Source: Tethya wilhelma (Eukaryota > Porifera > Demospongiae > Tethyida > Tethyidae). Taken from it: a stretch of DNA of 64,000 nucleotides. The position numbers were made by a program, and so were the translations under genes. The stretch spans positions 5,888,707 through 5,952,706 of the forward strand of contig CAXIPT010000003.1 in assembly GCA_964030475.1 (NCBI GenBank). The letters are read 5' to 3'. Position 1 is the stretch's first letter. Every line of letters starts with the position of its first letter. The notes under the pieces were generated by a model that searched no databases, was not told the DNA's origin, and saw only the letters and a program-made list of their open reading frames with translations. This document shows positions 41,182-50,028 of this stretch, in pieces.

Positions 41182-42158
41182 GGTGTGTGGATACACTGAA
41201 CATGTGTGCAACAGTCAGTATGTGCTGGTTATTGGAAGTATGTTCATAGTTATTGGTTTTCCCTGGAAATTCCACGGAGTTAGTTATTTAATTGTGTGGA
41301 CGATAAGAGCAGGTGGTGTATGTAGGGGAAAGAGAGCGAGCAAGAGAGAGGACAGCTGCAGACCAGCCACTGCACTGATCTATGAGGAACCATGCGCATC
41401 CTGTGTTATGTCGAATGAGATAAGATGAAAGTCAATGGGAGAACTGATAGTGCAACGATACATGTAACGGCATACAGTTATGTCATGTTTCGTAATAGGC
41501 CCAGCTGTGAGAAACATAGTTATTTCTGAACGTTCCCCCTATTTCAGTGTATAAACTTGTTGAAATCCGACACCCTGTGTTTATTAATACTGTGACAATA
41601 GAAGGCGACCTGCTGTGTTATGATTGTACACGCATACTCCATATGCTCACCACACTTTTACATGCTGTGTGCATCCTCTCTATGCCATGTTTTGTCTATT
41701 ATGTAAGCTTGTATAACTGTTTACCTATACTTTTCCCCCCCTCCCTCTCTCTACACACATCTGCAGTGCTGGGCTGGGCAGGAGTGGTACTTTCATGGCT
41801 ATTGATATGGGCATCCAACAGGTGAGGCTCCTTACACTGAGAGGCCTACATGCATGTATATATAGGGTAATGGAATTAGATCTGTGTTTGTATAAACATT
41901 TTGAAGTGTCCTCCACTTGGCATGCTCAATGTGACAACTTGTTCTCTTTAAATGTGTCTCCAATGAGGCAAGCTAGCTGTGTTGAGCAAGGCAAGTGTTT
42001 TATGAGTCAAGATGGACAGCTTTTTTTTGATAGTTTGTTTGGAGGTCAGAATGTTGGGATGTTGTTTGATTGTTGCATGTTAATTATTGCTTCAATGGAT
42101 GTACTAATTGCTTAATGTGTTCATTCCAAGAAGGACATGTGTGTTTGTGTTTGTATAC

Positions 42159-42209
<51 letters not shown>

Positions 42210-42600
42210 AACTCAGTGTTGCTGTTGCATCAATAGATTACGATCATGATACAGGAAACACATAGAGAGGAATCTGATGCATGTCCATTGAAGCTCCCCT
42301 GCCTTTGTCCTCTCCCTCTCTCTCTCTCTCTTTCTCACAATAGCTCCTTTCAAATTTTCATGCCTCATTGTGTTTACTGTAAACATTTTTTTCTTTGGTT
42401 TCCTAACTTTAAGGATTTCCTTCCACTTGTCTAGACCTAGGTACCGGTTGTATTTGCACACATGCTTCCATCTCCGTATTTAATTATAATCAACACACAC
42501 ACACACACATGCATGCACACCCACACACATGCATACGTGTATGTGCGCGTGTATGTGCACACGAGTATAATTAAGTGTATGCACACTCATTCTGTTTACA

Positions 42601-42638
<38 letters not shown>

Positions 42639-43646
42639 GTACAACAAAGAAGGCGTAGTTGATCCCCTCAAGTACATATGTGAGATGCGTCAAGACCGAG
42701 GAGCCATAGTGCAGACTCCCGTAAGTGAATCATTAGTGCTTACTATACCACAACCCCTGTCATTAAATAATAATTATTTATGCATGCTCCTTTGGACTGC
42801 ATGACACTTTGTATCAGTGTTCCCTAGCCCCTCCCACTCCTGCCCCATTGTTCTTCACCGCTGGTCGCCAGTCTAGTCTCAACCTTTTTGTTTGTTTCCC
42901 CTTACAAGTGCAAAGTAGCACATTGACATGATGAGCGATTGTTGTACAAACTCGGTCATTATTTAGAGGCACCTTCGCCCTGACTGGCTGGTCGGTGGTG
43001 GACGCTTTTTCATTCTTTTTTGACAAGCAGTTTATCGGGGTCATTTCATCACGTCGCTGTACTTGAGGAAAGTGCAGTGTTTAGGAACTCCCAGCTGTAT
43101 GTAGTGTTTCAATGGTAAAATCCAAGGTGTACAGTTCCAAGTGCAGAGAGAGGGTAATAGTGTATGTAATTGGAGCCAAATTTTCAGGAAGTGTATTATT
43201 TAAAGCATGCGTGTAGGTAATTTACATCAGTGTACATTTTTATTGACGTGTGGAGTATGTGTTTGTAATGAAAAAATCAATGTCATTTGAGTCTTCTCTA
43301 TTTTTGCACGCACACACACGCACACATGAACACACTTGCATACCGAGTGCCACACACACACGTACACACATTCTCACTCACCCACATGCACATACGTTAC
43401 ATTCGTGCGTTGGTGCCTTGCATACACTGTCTATTGTTTCAATTCTGATGTAATCTCTTTCCTTGAAACAATTTGTTTTGCTGTGTGGTCTCAGAAATCT
43501 GACCCTTTAGAGGGTTGCCCATACCTCTACCTACCTTCACCACCCTCACACACTCACACACTCACACACTCACACATCAGGAGCAGTATCTATTCATCCA
43601 CAGAGCCCTTGCAGACTATATGTCATCAAGACCTTTACAGCAATGA
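3434..43646 (+). CDS. Receptor-type protein tyrosine phosphatase with two Ig domains (single PTP domain)
   Basis: Exons inferred: 3434-3526, 4135-4216, 4281-4348, 4613-4725, 6066-6172, 6354-6501, 8605-8654, 8930-8972, 9450-9499, 9775-9817, 10088-10208, 10735-10888, 10949-11046, 11190-11325, 11844-11920, 13002-13070, 13375-13462, 13555-13633, 13926-13999, 15114-15153, 15246-15343, 15762-15806, then 25326-25380, 35128-35221, 41767-41821, 42640-42720 and 43581-43646. The first exon encodes a signal peptide (hydrophobic core [13 protein letters not shown]). Ig1 ([23 protein letters not shown]) and Ig2 ([25 protein letters not shown]) follow. After them come a Thr/Pro stalk, a TM helix ([19 protein letters not shown]), [12 protein letters not shown] and a Ser/acidic juxtamembrane region. 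PTP motifs: [38 protein letters not shown] (WPD loop), [12 protein letters not shown] (HCX5R P-loop, split between two exons) and VQTPEQYLF (Q loop). All catalytic residues are present, so it should dephosphorylate phosphotyrosine at the plasma membrane. There is no second (D2) domain. Uncertain points: the phase between exon 1 and the exon at 4135 does not join cleanly, and the segment between [11 protein letters not shown] and the WPD exon was not confidently found. Confidence 0.85.
3996..4080. mobile_element. 63-bp foldback element with 11-bp target-site duplication
   Basis: Inverted arms at 4005-4029 and 4045-4069 (core TTCCCAGGCTCCTCCCT and its complement) match at about 23 of 25 positions. 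The insertion is flanked by the direct repeat CCCCACCTGTA at 3996-4006 and 4070-4080. It sits in an intron of the phosphatase gene. A partial relative with GCCTGGGAATGAGGCTA is at about 17268-17287. Confidence 0.75.
4980..5965. repeat. Composite of direct and inverted repeats in an intron
   Basis: Two diverged direct copies begin with CCTGGATTATAGACAGACC at about 4986 and 5588 and run about 270 bases each. Their downstream part (CACTGAGTCATACATTTCAA, about 5258-5357) recurs inverted at about 5464-5567 and again directly at about 5853-5935. No coding frame is conserved. It looks like nested non-autonomous elements within the intron between Ig1 and Ig2 exons. Confidence 0.7.
6502..8318 (+). other. 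Intron between Ig2 and stalk exons
   Basis: No coding sequence recognised. It contains a (TG)n tract at 7413-7505, which creates Val/Cys- and His/Thr-repeat open frames on either strand that are not genes. Confidence 0.6.
8319..9163 (+). repeat. 845-bp tandem duplication, copy 1
   Basis: Identical, as far as I can read it, to 9164-10008 with an offset of 845. It contains two short phosphatase stalk exons, 8605-8654 ([16 protein letters not shown]) and 8930-8972 ([14 protein letters not shown]), with their splice sites. Together the exons are 93 bases, so each copy adds 31 residues in frame. It also includes a repeat starting near 8686 with CCGTATAGCAGGAAAGTTTT. Confidence 0.9.
9164..10008 (+). 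repeat. 845-bp tandem duplication, copy 2
   Basis: Second copy of the unit, with stalk exons at 9450-9499 and 9775-9817. It ends exactly at the start of a (TG)n tract. No mismatch between the copies was noticed, so the duplication is either very recent or an assembly artefact. Confidence 0.9.
10213..10383. repeat. Octamer minisatellite (GTGTGAYR-type)
   Basis: About 20 tandem copies of an 8-bp unit such as GTGTGATA, GTGTGATG or GTGTGACA, starting immediately after the donor of the TM exon. His/Thr/Ser-rich open frames on the minus strand are artefacts of the repeat. Confidence 0.85.
10666..10732. repeat. CT-rich 20-bp tandem repeat forming a polypyrimidine tract
   Basis: Three copies of a unit close to CTTTCTCTTCTCTCTTCTCT run straight into the CTAG acceptor of the exon at 10735, so the repeat serves as its polypyrimidine tract. 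Confidence 0.8.
13094..13290. mobile_element. MITE-like element with about 27-bp terminal inverted repeats
   Basis: The left end GTATAGCTAGAAATATTTGA (13094) is mirrored by the right end at 13262-13290, whose complement begins GTACAGCTAGAAG. It lies in the intron after the exon at 13002-13070. A decayed copy of this exon and intron at about 15545-15635 lacks the element, as expected if it inserted later. Confidence 0.65.
14064..15084. mobile_element. About 1-kb non-autonomous DNA element (16-bp inverted ends)
   Basis: GGGGCGAGCCTGAGCG at about 14064 is the inverse complement of CGCTCAGGCTCGCCCC at about 15069. The interior has no transposase frame. The element fills most of the intron between the PTP exons ending at 13999 and starting at 15114. 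It carries a TGCGCATGCGCA palindrome near 14112. Confidence 0.5.
15545..15635 (+). pseudogene. Decayed copy of a juxtamembrane exon
   Basis: GTGGGAAGATCACCG and the following AAAGAACTCTCTAATATGAG are about 78% alike to GATGGGAAGATCACTG and AAAGAGCTCTCAAAGTATGAG at the end of the exon 13002-13070. The similarity continues into the intron (ACACTGCATGTGTGAAAGTGTA versus ACACTGTATGTGTTAAAGTGTA at about 13302). The open frame and splice site are lost, so it is a relic of a local duplication. Confidence 0.6.
15807..19050 (+). other. Phosphatase intron, 5' part
   Basis: No confirmed coding sequence. A weak candidate exon at 17661-17705 ([13 protein letters not shown], preceded by TTAG and followed by GCAAGT, a GC-type donor) has the expected character of the missing PTP segment, but its phase does not join the flanking exons directly. 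A foldback-element fragment sits near 17268, and a TGCGCATGCGCA palindrome near 18941. Confidence 0.4.
19051..19449. mobile_element. Non-autonomous element with perfect 110-bp inverted arms
   Basis: 19051-19160 and 19340-19449 are inverse complements with no mismatch noticed, separated by about 180 bases of unrelated sequence. Short frames crossing the arms are not genes. A diverged single arm is present at 1238-1322, so it is a dispersed family. Confidence 0.8.
19800..21330 (-). mobile_element. KDZ-type transposase relic with intron-like spacing
   Basis: Read on the minus strand, several exon-like blocks are open. About 21200-21075 encodes [19 protein letters not shown] and [10 protein letters not shown]. 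About 21064-20900 encodes [19 protein letters not shown], then [19 protein letters not shown] and [11 protein letters not shown]. Smaller blocks at about 20750-20640 ([16 protein letters not shown]) and about 20585-20520 end at plausible donors. About 20030-19965 encodes [15 protein letters not shown] and a stop; about 19890-19795 encodes [20 protein letters not shown]. The order 'YN..., W..., P..vrlaAI.al..kkRa.EE..lL..EM' is what I know from the C-terminal region of Kyakuja-Dileera-Zisupton transposases. Phases between blocks do not all join and an N lies at 19775, so the copy is probably dead. Other coiled-coil host proteins are an alternative. Confidence 0.45.
20381..20624. repeat. (TG)n microsatellites
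   Basis: Two TG tracts (about 20381-20500 and 20592-20624) with GTGTGC/GTGTGA interruptions, lying between the exon-like blocks of the transposase relic. Confidence 0.9.
21518..21595. repeat. (TG)n microsatellite next to an assembly N
   Basis: A nearly pure TG tract of about 78 bases begins directly after the ambiguous base 21517, suggesting a contig join at the repeat. Confidence 0.9.
21600..25325 (+). other. Phosphatase intron, 3' part
   Basis: AT-rich sequence with no exon or gene I can support. Short open frames on both strands lack family resemblance and splice context. Confidence 0.5.
25326..25380 (+). other. WPD-loop exon of the phosphatase
   Basis: Isolated 55-base exon (TTCTGCAG acceptor, GTAAGG donor) reading [19 protein letters not shown]. 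It supplies the general-acid Asp of the WPD loop. It ends in phase 1 and joins the exon at 35128 ([14 protein letters not shown]) to restore the usual WPDxGVP sequence. Both flanking introns are about 9.5-9.7 kb, so a gene finder could easily miss it. Confidence 0.85.
25676..25765. repeat. (GA)n tract followed by a tRNA-like T-arm
   Basis: A GA tract (25676-25711) is followed at 25741-25759 by CTGGGTTCAAATCCCAG, a perfect T-stem and loop with a B-box. The rest of a tRNA is not present, so this is probably the head of a tRNA-derived SINE or a tRNA relic. Confidence 0.4.
26214..26252. repeat. (CA)n microsatellite
   Basis: Pure CA tract in the intron between the WPD exon and the exon at 35128. 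Confidence 0.9.
26820..26885 (-). other. tRNA-like (SINE-type) fragment
   Basis: On the minus strand GGCTCAGCGGTAGAACATT resembles a tRNA D-arm/A-box and is followed by a possible anticodon-arm stretch. No complete cloverleaf can be drawn, so a SINE remnant is more likely than a tRNA gene. Confidence 0.3.
28000..30718. other. Intronic sequence with decayed open frames
   Basis: Patchy open frames occur on both strands, interrupted by stops and frame changes. They suggest an old repeat or transposon, but I recognise no domain. A TG tract is at about 28905-28944. Confidence 0.3.
30719..32510 (+). repeat. 1.79-kb tandem duplication, copy 1
   Basis: It matches 32512 onward with an offset of 1793 and only scattered differences (for example CGTTCATGCATG versus CGTCCATGCATG). 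It ends in a short CA tract, then an N at 32511. It contains decayed open frames (a Cys-containing one on the minus strand at 31277-31513) with no recognised domain. Confidence 0.9.
32512..34333 (+). repeat. 1.79-kb tandem duplication, copy 2
   Basis: Diverged copy of 30719-32510 that also ends in a CA tract (34303-34333). The join through a single N and the low divergence fit two alleles placed in tandem by the assembler; a real local duplication is the alternative. Confidence 0.9.
35128..35221 (+). other. PTP exon leading to the P-loop
   Basis: It encodes [14 protein letters not shown] and GGPVVVHC and ends inside the codon after the catalytic Cys. The next exon, 6.5 kb away at 41767, supplies [10 protein letters not shown], so an intron splits the HCX5R signature. 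Confidence 0.9.
35866..35955. repeat. (CT)n microsatellite
   Basis: Pure CT tract that generates Arg/Glu-repeat frames on the minus strand; these are not genes. Confidence 0.95.
36000..37860. other. Intronic sequence, nothing recognised
   Basis: AT-rich. No conserved frame, RNA gene or clear repeat was seen. On the minus strand it is the 3' flank of the fibrinogen-domain gene. Confidence 0.5.
37873..38685 (-). CDS. Secreted or membrane-anchored fibrinogen-C-domain protein, intronless
   Basis: A single open frame of 270 residues. Residues 17-32 ([16 protein letters not shown]) form a signal peptide or signal anchor. The fibrinogen C-terminal domain covers about residues 66-268. GWCDV (69-73), GWLVIMRRI (79-87), [16 protein letters not shown] (97-112), FWYGL (118-122) and YELRVDF (134-140) are followed by [11 protein letters not shown] (195-205), [10 protein letters not shown] (210-219) and IELKIRP (261-267). 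The Ca-binding loop is not canonical: the usual 'DxDND' is replaced by GHRMHD. Several N-x-S/T sites are present (NNT, NQS, NFS). Animal proteins of this family are lectins, ficolins, tenascins or angiopoietins; here only the bare domain is present, so a lectin-like or immune role is a guess. It lies on the opposite strand inside the 6.5-kb phosphatase intron 35222-41766. Confidence 0.9.
   Translation of the reverse strand: MILSSTKCFCTQRVQCLTAVLLSLAAVTVVTATRDHHLHGARILHNACCNANRTRLHGIHAGSFRIIEGWCDVTSEGEGWLVIMRRIQRENSETDVNFDKSLSEYEEGFGNLRKKHQFWYGLRVLNELTTKQEYELRVDFYNNTKDNQSFSHVTYSNFSIASACEGYRLNIGHFQRGKPHIELVDVLTQFNNQSFSGHRMHDCNNLSQKGGWWYTSNLCVKAVGKDVANDGIALTASEKHLHWRIESTQQGSPEEIYFKKIELKIRPKTC
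38930..40400 (-). pseudogene. Decayed protein-coding repeat (unrecognised)
   Basis: On the minus strand a run of coding-like fragments (for example [20 protein letters not shown], then [18 protein letters not shown] and [10 protein letters not shown]) continues across stops and frame changes over about 1 kb. The pattern fits a mutated transposon gene. I do not recognise the family. Confidence 0.35.
41044..41182. repeat. (TG)n microsatellite next to an assembly N
   Basis: A GTGCG-interrupted, then pure TG tract directly after the ambiguous base 41043. Cys/Val and His/Thr frames here are artefacts. Confidence 0.95.
42161..42208. repeat. (TG)n microsatellite
   Basis: Nearly pure TG tract in the intron between the P-loop exon and the exon at 42640. 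A CA tract at 42603-42633 abuts the acceptor of that exon. Confidence 0.9.
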
Positions 43647-45140
43647 TAATAGCATCAGCTCTACTACAGTAATTATTGTATGTGAACTGTTTTTACACAT
43701 AAAACAATAGTGTCATATTATTAAGTCTTTATCAAGTGCAAATTTTTTATACTATAGTCTGCTATAGTCTGCCTATATACAAATCTGTACTTATGTTATT
43801 GTAGAACGGTGATACACCTTCATGACATGATAATGCGTGGTTTACTCCTTATTTGGTTTTGTTTTTGAATAACACTTCCGAAGGTTACCCTATAATTATT
43901 CATATTGCTCTCATTTTTTGTCGAATATTGTGGAATGTCAATAACAAAAACTGTTCTGTGTATATACTATATGTATGTATAATTATTATTGTGCTATTAT
44001 TGTATATTGTATATCCCTATATTGTCTATATATGAGCATGTTTTCAATATGACTGGCGCTGGATACCATTTGAGTATGTGTGCTTTCTTTTCAAGTTAAT
44101 TTGGTTTATTTTTAGCTGTCATTTGGCGGCTTGTTGTCTATTTTTGGCAAAGGAGATGTGGTGAAGAGTTTAATGTACTGCCGAGTGAGAAAACATGTAG
44201 CAATCAAATATAGACTAAGTTGTGGCCCTGTGCAGTTGAATTAGTTAGTAAACTGTAAGCGTATAAAATTTGTGGGTACATATATGCATGTGTGCGTAGG
44301 CTGTGATGTAGCACAGACTAGAGTTCACTGGGTACATGTTTGAACTTGCAATTGTTACATACAGTGTAACCACTCTTGTTAGTTATTAATATATAATTTT
44401 TTATTGCTATAATTTATTATAGTCTCACATCCCTAGCTGACTGGCTATTAATGATTGGATGTGCACGTGTGTACTGTGCATGGCTATAGCTAGATCCTCT
44501 CACTATATAGCTGGCCTTGCAATATTACATGCCTGTGTATCTATAATATATTATAGCATTTTAATGTCTATAATCATTGTAGAGGGAGGAACAATACAGG
44601 TCTACTTTCTTATACATACTGCATAGAGCTATTATAGGCTCATATACTAAATTTGTTTTACAGCAAATACAATGTACAGATTTACCAGTATACTATATGA
44701 CTGTATGGAAATTCTCTAATGATCATAGTATTTATACACATTGATTTTGTGTGTTTGACATCGACTTGTGACCTACCCAGCTAGCCTACCTCTTTGGACA
44801 TCAAAGAAAAATACGATATTCATTTAATTTTATCTACAAGTGAGGCTAATTGTTGATTAATTGTTGTATCATTGTGTGCGTGTGCCACCAAAGGACCTCT
44901 CAATGACCTCTTAATGGATGCAAGGGTGTTGGGACACCGCTGCCAATAATTTACAATGATGTCATCACCGCGGTGACACCTCTACAAGCACATGTACAGA
45001 AACATCCCATTTACTACATGGTATGATGTCATCAAGGTTTCAATACAACCCTATATGGTTTCCTGAAGTGAGCTAGTCCATGTTACGTATGTACCTCAGC
45101 TAGCTCTTAGCTAGGGGCTAGCTCCCCCACACAGAGAATG

Positions 45141-45215
<75 letters not shown>

Positions 45216-45238
45216 NNNNNNNNNNNNNNNNNNNNNNN

Positions 45239-45332
<94 letters not shown>

Positions 45333-46300
45333 AGACATGGGTATGTGAGTGGGTGGGTGCCATGTATAGGGAATAATATTATAAGTCCTTGAATCATAGC
45401 ATCACACGCCACACACACACAACACAATATGCATGCATGCATGCAATGGTATGATTCTTATAGCACTGTTACAATGCACTTACACTCTATCTTGTCATGC
45501 AATTATATTGGTCTCCTTTTGCTCTTTTATTGTGGTAAAAAATAATAATTGTAACTCCGGTCCGTTTAGACTCCCAGGACTCATTCTGCTATTGCTCTGC
45601 AAGTGATACCGCTATTGGCGTACACCTTGCGGCCTCACAACACGTGTGTGAGCACACGCCACAAACAATCCTATTAGCTCATCACTGTACTACGTATTTC
45701 CCCCCAGGTACATTTGTTGCCTAGGTGATAACATTTCTCAGATGGCTCTTGAAATCGAATATCCCACAGAAAAATTACTTGTACACATATTTTGCGGAGA
45801 GCTAGAGAGAAAGAACAATTATTACTCCATGCGTCATAACATAGCCACAAGCTACATAATTATGAAGTTCTAGTATTACATCCTATATATAATGAGCGTG
45901 CTATGGATCACATTCTACCTCTTATTGCATGCATGCTGTTTCATGACAGTTACAAAATAGGTTAATTTATAATTCCATCTAGCAGTAAAAAGACATATCC
46001 CACACAACTCATGAAATGTATACTTCAAGGTAATTATAATAGCTTAGACTTGCATAATGCCATTAATAACTTAGATATGTAACTAGCTCCATAGATGGGA
46101 AGCTGCTTTGTGTCAGTATACACTTTGATGTATGCTGAGAAGCATCAAGCTCGGCATACATGTTTCAGGTATTGCGTAGGGTTACTACAGTCATGTTATA
46201 TATGTGGATTACATTACGTATCAGTCAAGAAAAGATTATAGCAGGTATATTTTCCACACTAGCTTGTAATAGTTATATATGGTAACACAGGTATATCACG
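43647..46300. other. Intergenic region between phosphatase and PNUTS-like gene
   Basis: AT-rich, with no gene recognised. It holds the 3' ends of two convergent genes and a long TG repeat containing the only multi-base gap. Confidence 0.6.
45144..45329. repeat. (TG)n microsatellite containing the 23-N gap
   Basis: TG tracts on both sides of N bases 45216-45238; the true length is unknown. Confidence 0.95.
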
Positions 46301-46353
46301 TACATGCTTCAGATGCTTAAAGAATTATAATTTTGACCGAGTTGATACAGTGG

Positions 46354-46359
46354 TTTATT
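46354..46359 (-). terminator. Candidate polyadenylation signal of the PNUTS-like gene
   Basis: AATAAA on the minus strand about 250 bases after the stop codon at 46607-46609. Confidence 0.5.
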
Positions 46360-46606
46360 GTGTAAACATATTAAACAATTACTGCAGTGAGAAAGACTAT
46401 ATAGAAGGAAGGGAAATGTTGTACAATACACGTACATAACTATATATACATAAAAAAGTATGTGTAAGTGTGTGTCTGACAGTAGTATAAATTGTGTTAT
46501 AAGAATCAGGATTTTGATCAATTGATCATTTCTCATTTTTGTTCATTGATGCTTATATATTTTGCCAAACAATGATGCAATAGAAAACAAAGAACGAGAG
46601 ACATCA

Positions 46607-48271
46607 CTATGTTCTTTGTGGCTCTTCCTCCATGCCAGTGCTGTGGTGGTGATCATCGCCTCCACCACCACCACCAACACCACGTGGAGGAGCTGCAGCC
46701 TCTGAAGAAGAAGTGTCCATAGCTTCAGACGAAGATGGTGGGCTTGTTCTCGAGTGGTTCCCTTTGCTCTCGGCACCGTACGAGCCGGTTGTCTGTGTTG
46801 GTCTGTAGCGACCTCCAGAGCCAGAGGGTGGGCCTAGGTTTTGAGGGGGGGCCTGATGGTCGTTGTTTGCCATTTTATTGACCAGCTCTTCTGGTGTGCA
46901 GTGAAGAAATTTACATCTGGTTCCCAACTTGCAGCCATGAGTGATGAAGTGCTTGCAAATCTTTGACTCCAAGGCTGTAGAAATCGGTGTGTGCATGTGA
47001 GTGTGTATGTATGTACGCATGTATGTATGTATGTGGGTGTGCACGTTGTATGTGTAAGTATATCAACAACGTGAGCTCAGTACAATCACCCGTAAAGAAG
47101 GAAACACTGACCAACTCCTAATCTGGTTTACACAAGAACAAGCAAAAGCTAACCATCATTCATTGTTTACATGAACACCCACACTGATGTGTGGTTGATA
47201 AAAAAAAACTGGTTGTGAAATCACAAGGAAGGTCAGTGAGAGAAGCGAAAAGAAGTGGGAATACTAATCAATTATGCAGGAAGATGAAAACAATCCCATT
47301 GTGACGTAACAATCCACTCTATTCTCTGGAGACCACAGGCTGTCACCAGGAGAGGCAAAAAGGAGTGGGAATACTAGGAAGATGAAAATGATTCATGATA
47401 TTATCTCTGGAGACCAACCACGGGCTGTCCAGGCTGTTAGTCACTCCAGTTTAATTACTGAGCTGTGTATTGATCAATGAATGGAAAGTGTAGCCTGAGG
47501 GTGGGTNCATGTCGTGCAAGTCTACAAATGCTATTATGGAAGTTTTAAACACCCTGCATCAATGGCTTCTAGCTGAACTTGAAAGGGAGCTATTCATTGG
47601 AGTGGACACGCATCACGTTCTGTTTCCATGGATTCTCCTCATTACCATGACTCTGTCTAAAGAGATGCACAGGTATGCAGGCAAATTAACAGGCAATTAC
47701 GACAGGCACCACATGCCTTAATGGTAACAGCGACAGTGCCACATATGCTTAAGTTGGTTAGTAACACTCACCCAAAATACTGCGCACAGGTTAAGTCATG
47801 TGCTGTCACGGTTCTAGTTCATCGATCAACGGAAGCAAAAAGTTTTCAGTAGCTTTTAGGAACCTTAAGGGTGAAGAGCAACTCATGAAAACACCACTCA
47901 CTCGCTCATTCAGCAGTTCCTAACTAGTGTGAGTCACTATACCTGGTCCACTTGTAAGACTCCTCTATCAACCTCACCTGACAGGATGTGACACACACAC
48001 ACACACTCTTGTGGAGTTGATAGCACTAGGTGATATGGGTCATCCATCACCGGGTTCTATGGAAGCAGGATGCCCGGACACTGTGATACCACCACACTCT
48101 GGTTGCTTTCCCTACACCCCCACGGTGGTCAAATCAGACACCTGATAAGTTCCTATTTGACACATTAACAATGCTACTGCAACCGTCTTGTGAAACTATA
48201 TGATCATAATATAATAAACATGGCAAATACGTCATATACCACAACATGAGGTTTGTGTGACATATCCTCCA

Positions 48272-48321
<50 letters not shown>

Positions 48322-49971
48322 CACCACACCAGCGACTCACACTACTAGTCGACTCATCCTACTTAAACCAAAAGAACAAAACACCTCTAGTTTTTTATTG
48401 CAGCAATCACAGCCAGTCAGCTGGGTCCACATAGACCATGTGAGGGACTCAACAGCAATACAATTATCCCAATCCCTTGCAAACACATGAAAGAGTCTGA
48501 GATGGCATCGTGGGACGGTCAATGACAGCGAAAACCAATCGACCGTCCGAGTTGCACCCACGAAAAAAGCGTAGGAGCATGGGACTGAAACAACACCACA
48601 CCACCACCACCATCATGCAACAACAAAACAAAAACTAATTGCAACATGTGCACCATTTTACCCGTTTTTGCCAACAGTTTGTAAGTGTGAGACCAAATTG
48701 GTGGTTGGGTCATTGAGATAATGAATTGTTTGTTTATTGTAGACCGAATCACCAGTCATGTTTCAAGTCTCATCACATAATGGAGCCAGACGTTCTCAGA
48801 GTGGACAGCTTAGTCTAAAGATAACTGTATACTTAGATCAGACCACAAACAAGGCCACTTATAAAGTCCCCACAGCTTATGGAAACAATAGCACACATCT
48901 CCCAAGCAGTTGACTTTGTCACCTCTAGGAAACTGGCAATGGGTTTTGACAGTGCTATATGGTGCATTATGATGAAAGTATCACATGTAACCACGGGCAA
49001 TGAGTGGTGTATGGCAACCATTCATTGTTGCTAATGGGTTTAGTTTCAATCCGTTGATTTTCTAAAACTGCACTTCATGGCCACTTGTGCCCAGAGGTAG
49101 GGGTAACGGATGCCGTGAGACAATCCCAAAGGAGCCTAGTACTGTTCCTTGGTAACTGTGCCAGGAAATTGGCCATTACTTTTTCATTTTTAGTTCCCAA
49201 CTGTTGAGTTGGGAGATTACATCATTATGATATGAATGTATTATTAATCTATGTTATCTCTTTGCCAGACACAACAAGAGGCACAATAGCGACAGGACAA
49301 ACAGAAACAAACAAGAAATTTAAAAAAAAACAAAAATAACAACAACAACAAAAAATAACATGATTAATAATATTTCTACATAAATACACTCACTCACACA
49401 CATACACAAGCATGCTGGTAGGTGGATGGATAGAGATCCACACATTGCTGTGGTAACATGAGCAAGTAGGCTTCACTATCACTATCAACGTATTCTTTCA
49501 CTTCAAAATGACAGAAAAATGCATGCAACATTTTTTTGCTATTCCCATAGGAAGAGTTAAGTTAAAAAGTAATCCAATGATGGATTATATAATGCACAGG
49601 TGTTTTTTTGTCAAACAGCACCAAAGATACACAGGAAATCATCCATAATGGGGTACTGTTGCAATTTCAAGATTTTCGTCAAAAATAGCTATGCCAATCA
49701 TTTTACAACCGTCAAGCTAACGTGTATCTCAGACACTGTTGTGTGGAATTGAAACAAAATCTCTGAAATAATATGAGAGAACGATTCTGAGACGTGGATA
49801 GATAGTCTTCAGTCTGACACCCGAGCAAGCACTGTGTTTGAACACATTGTAGACTTGCTGCTCTCCACTCCACATACCATGCACACTTATTTGCCTATTC
49901 AAATGTCACAGCTGGTAGGTGGTATGTGAGTGTGCGTGCCACTCTGTGTGTTTTGTTAATGGATATTTCCG

Positions 49972-50028
<57 letters not shown>

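Noticed and set aside
45107..45442. Long His/Thr and Cys/Val frames across the N gap
   Set aside because: Pure TG microsatellite with unknown bases.
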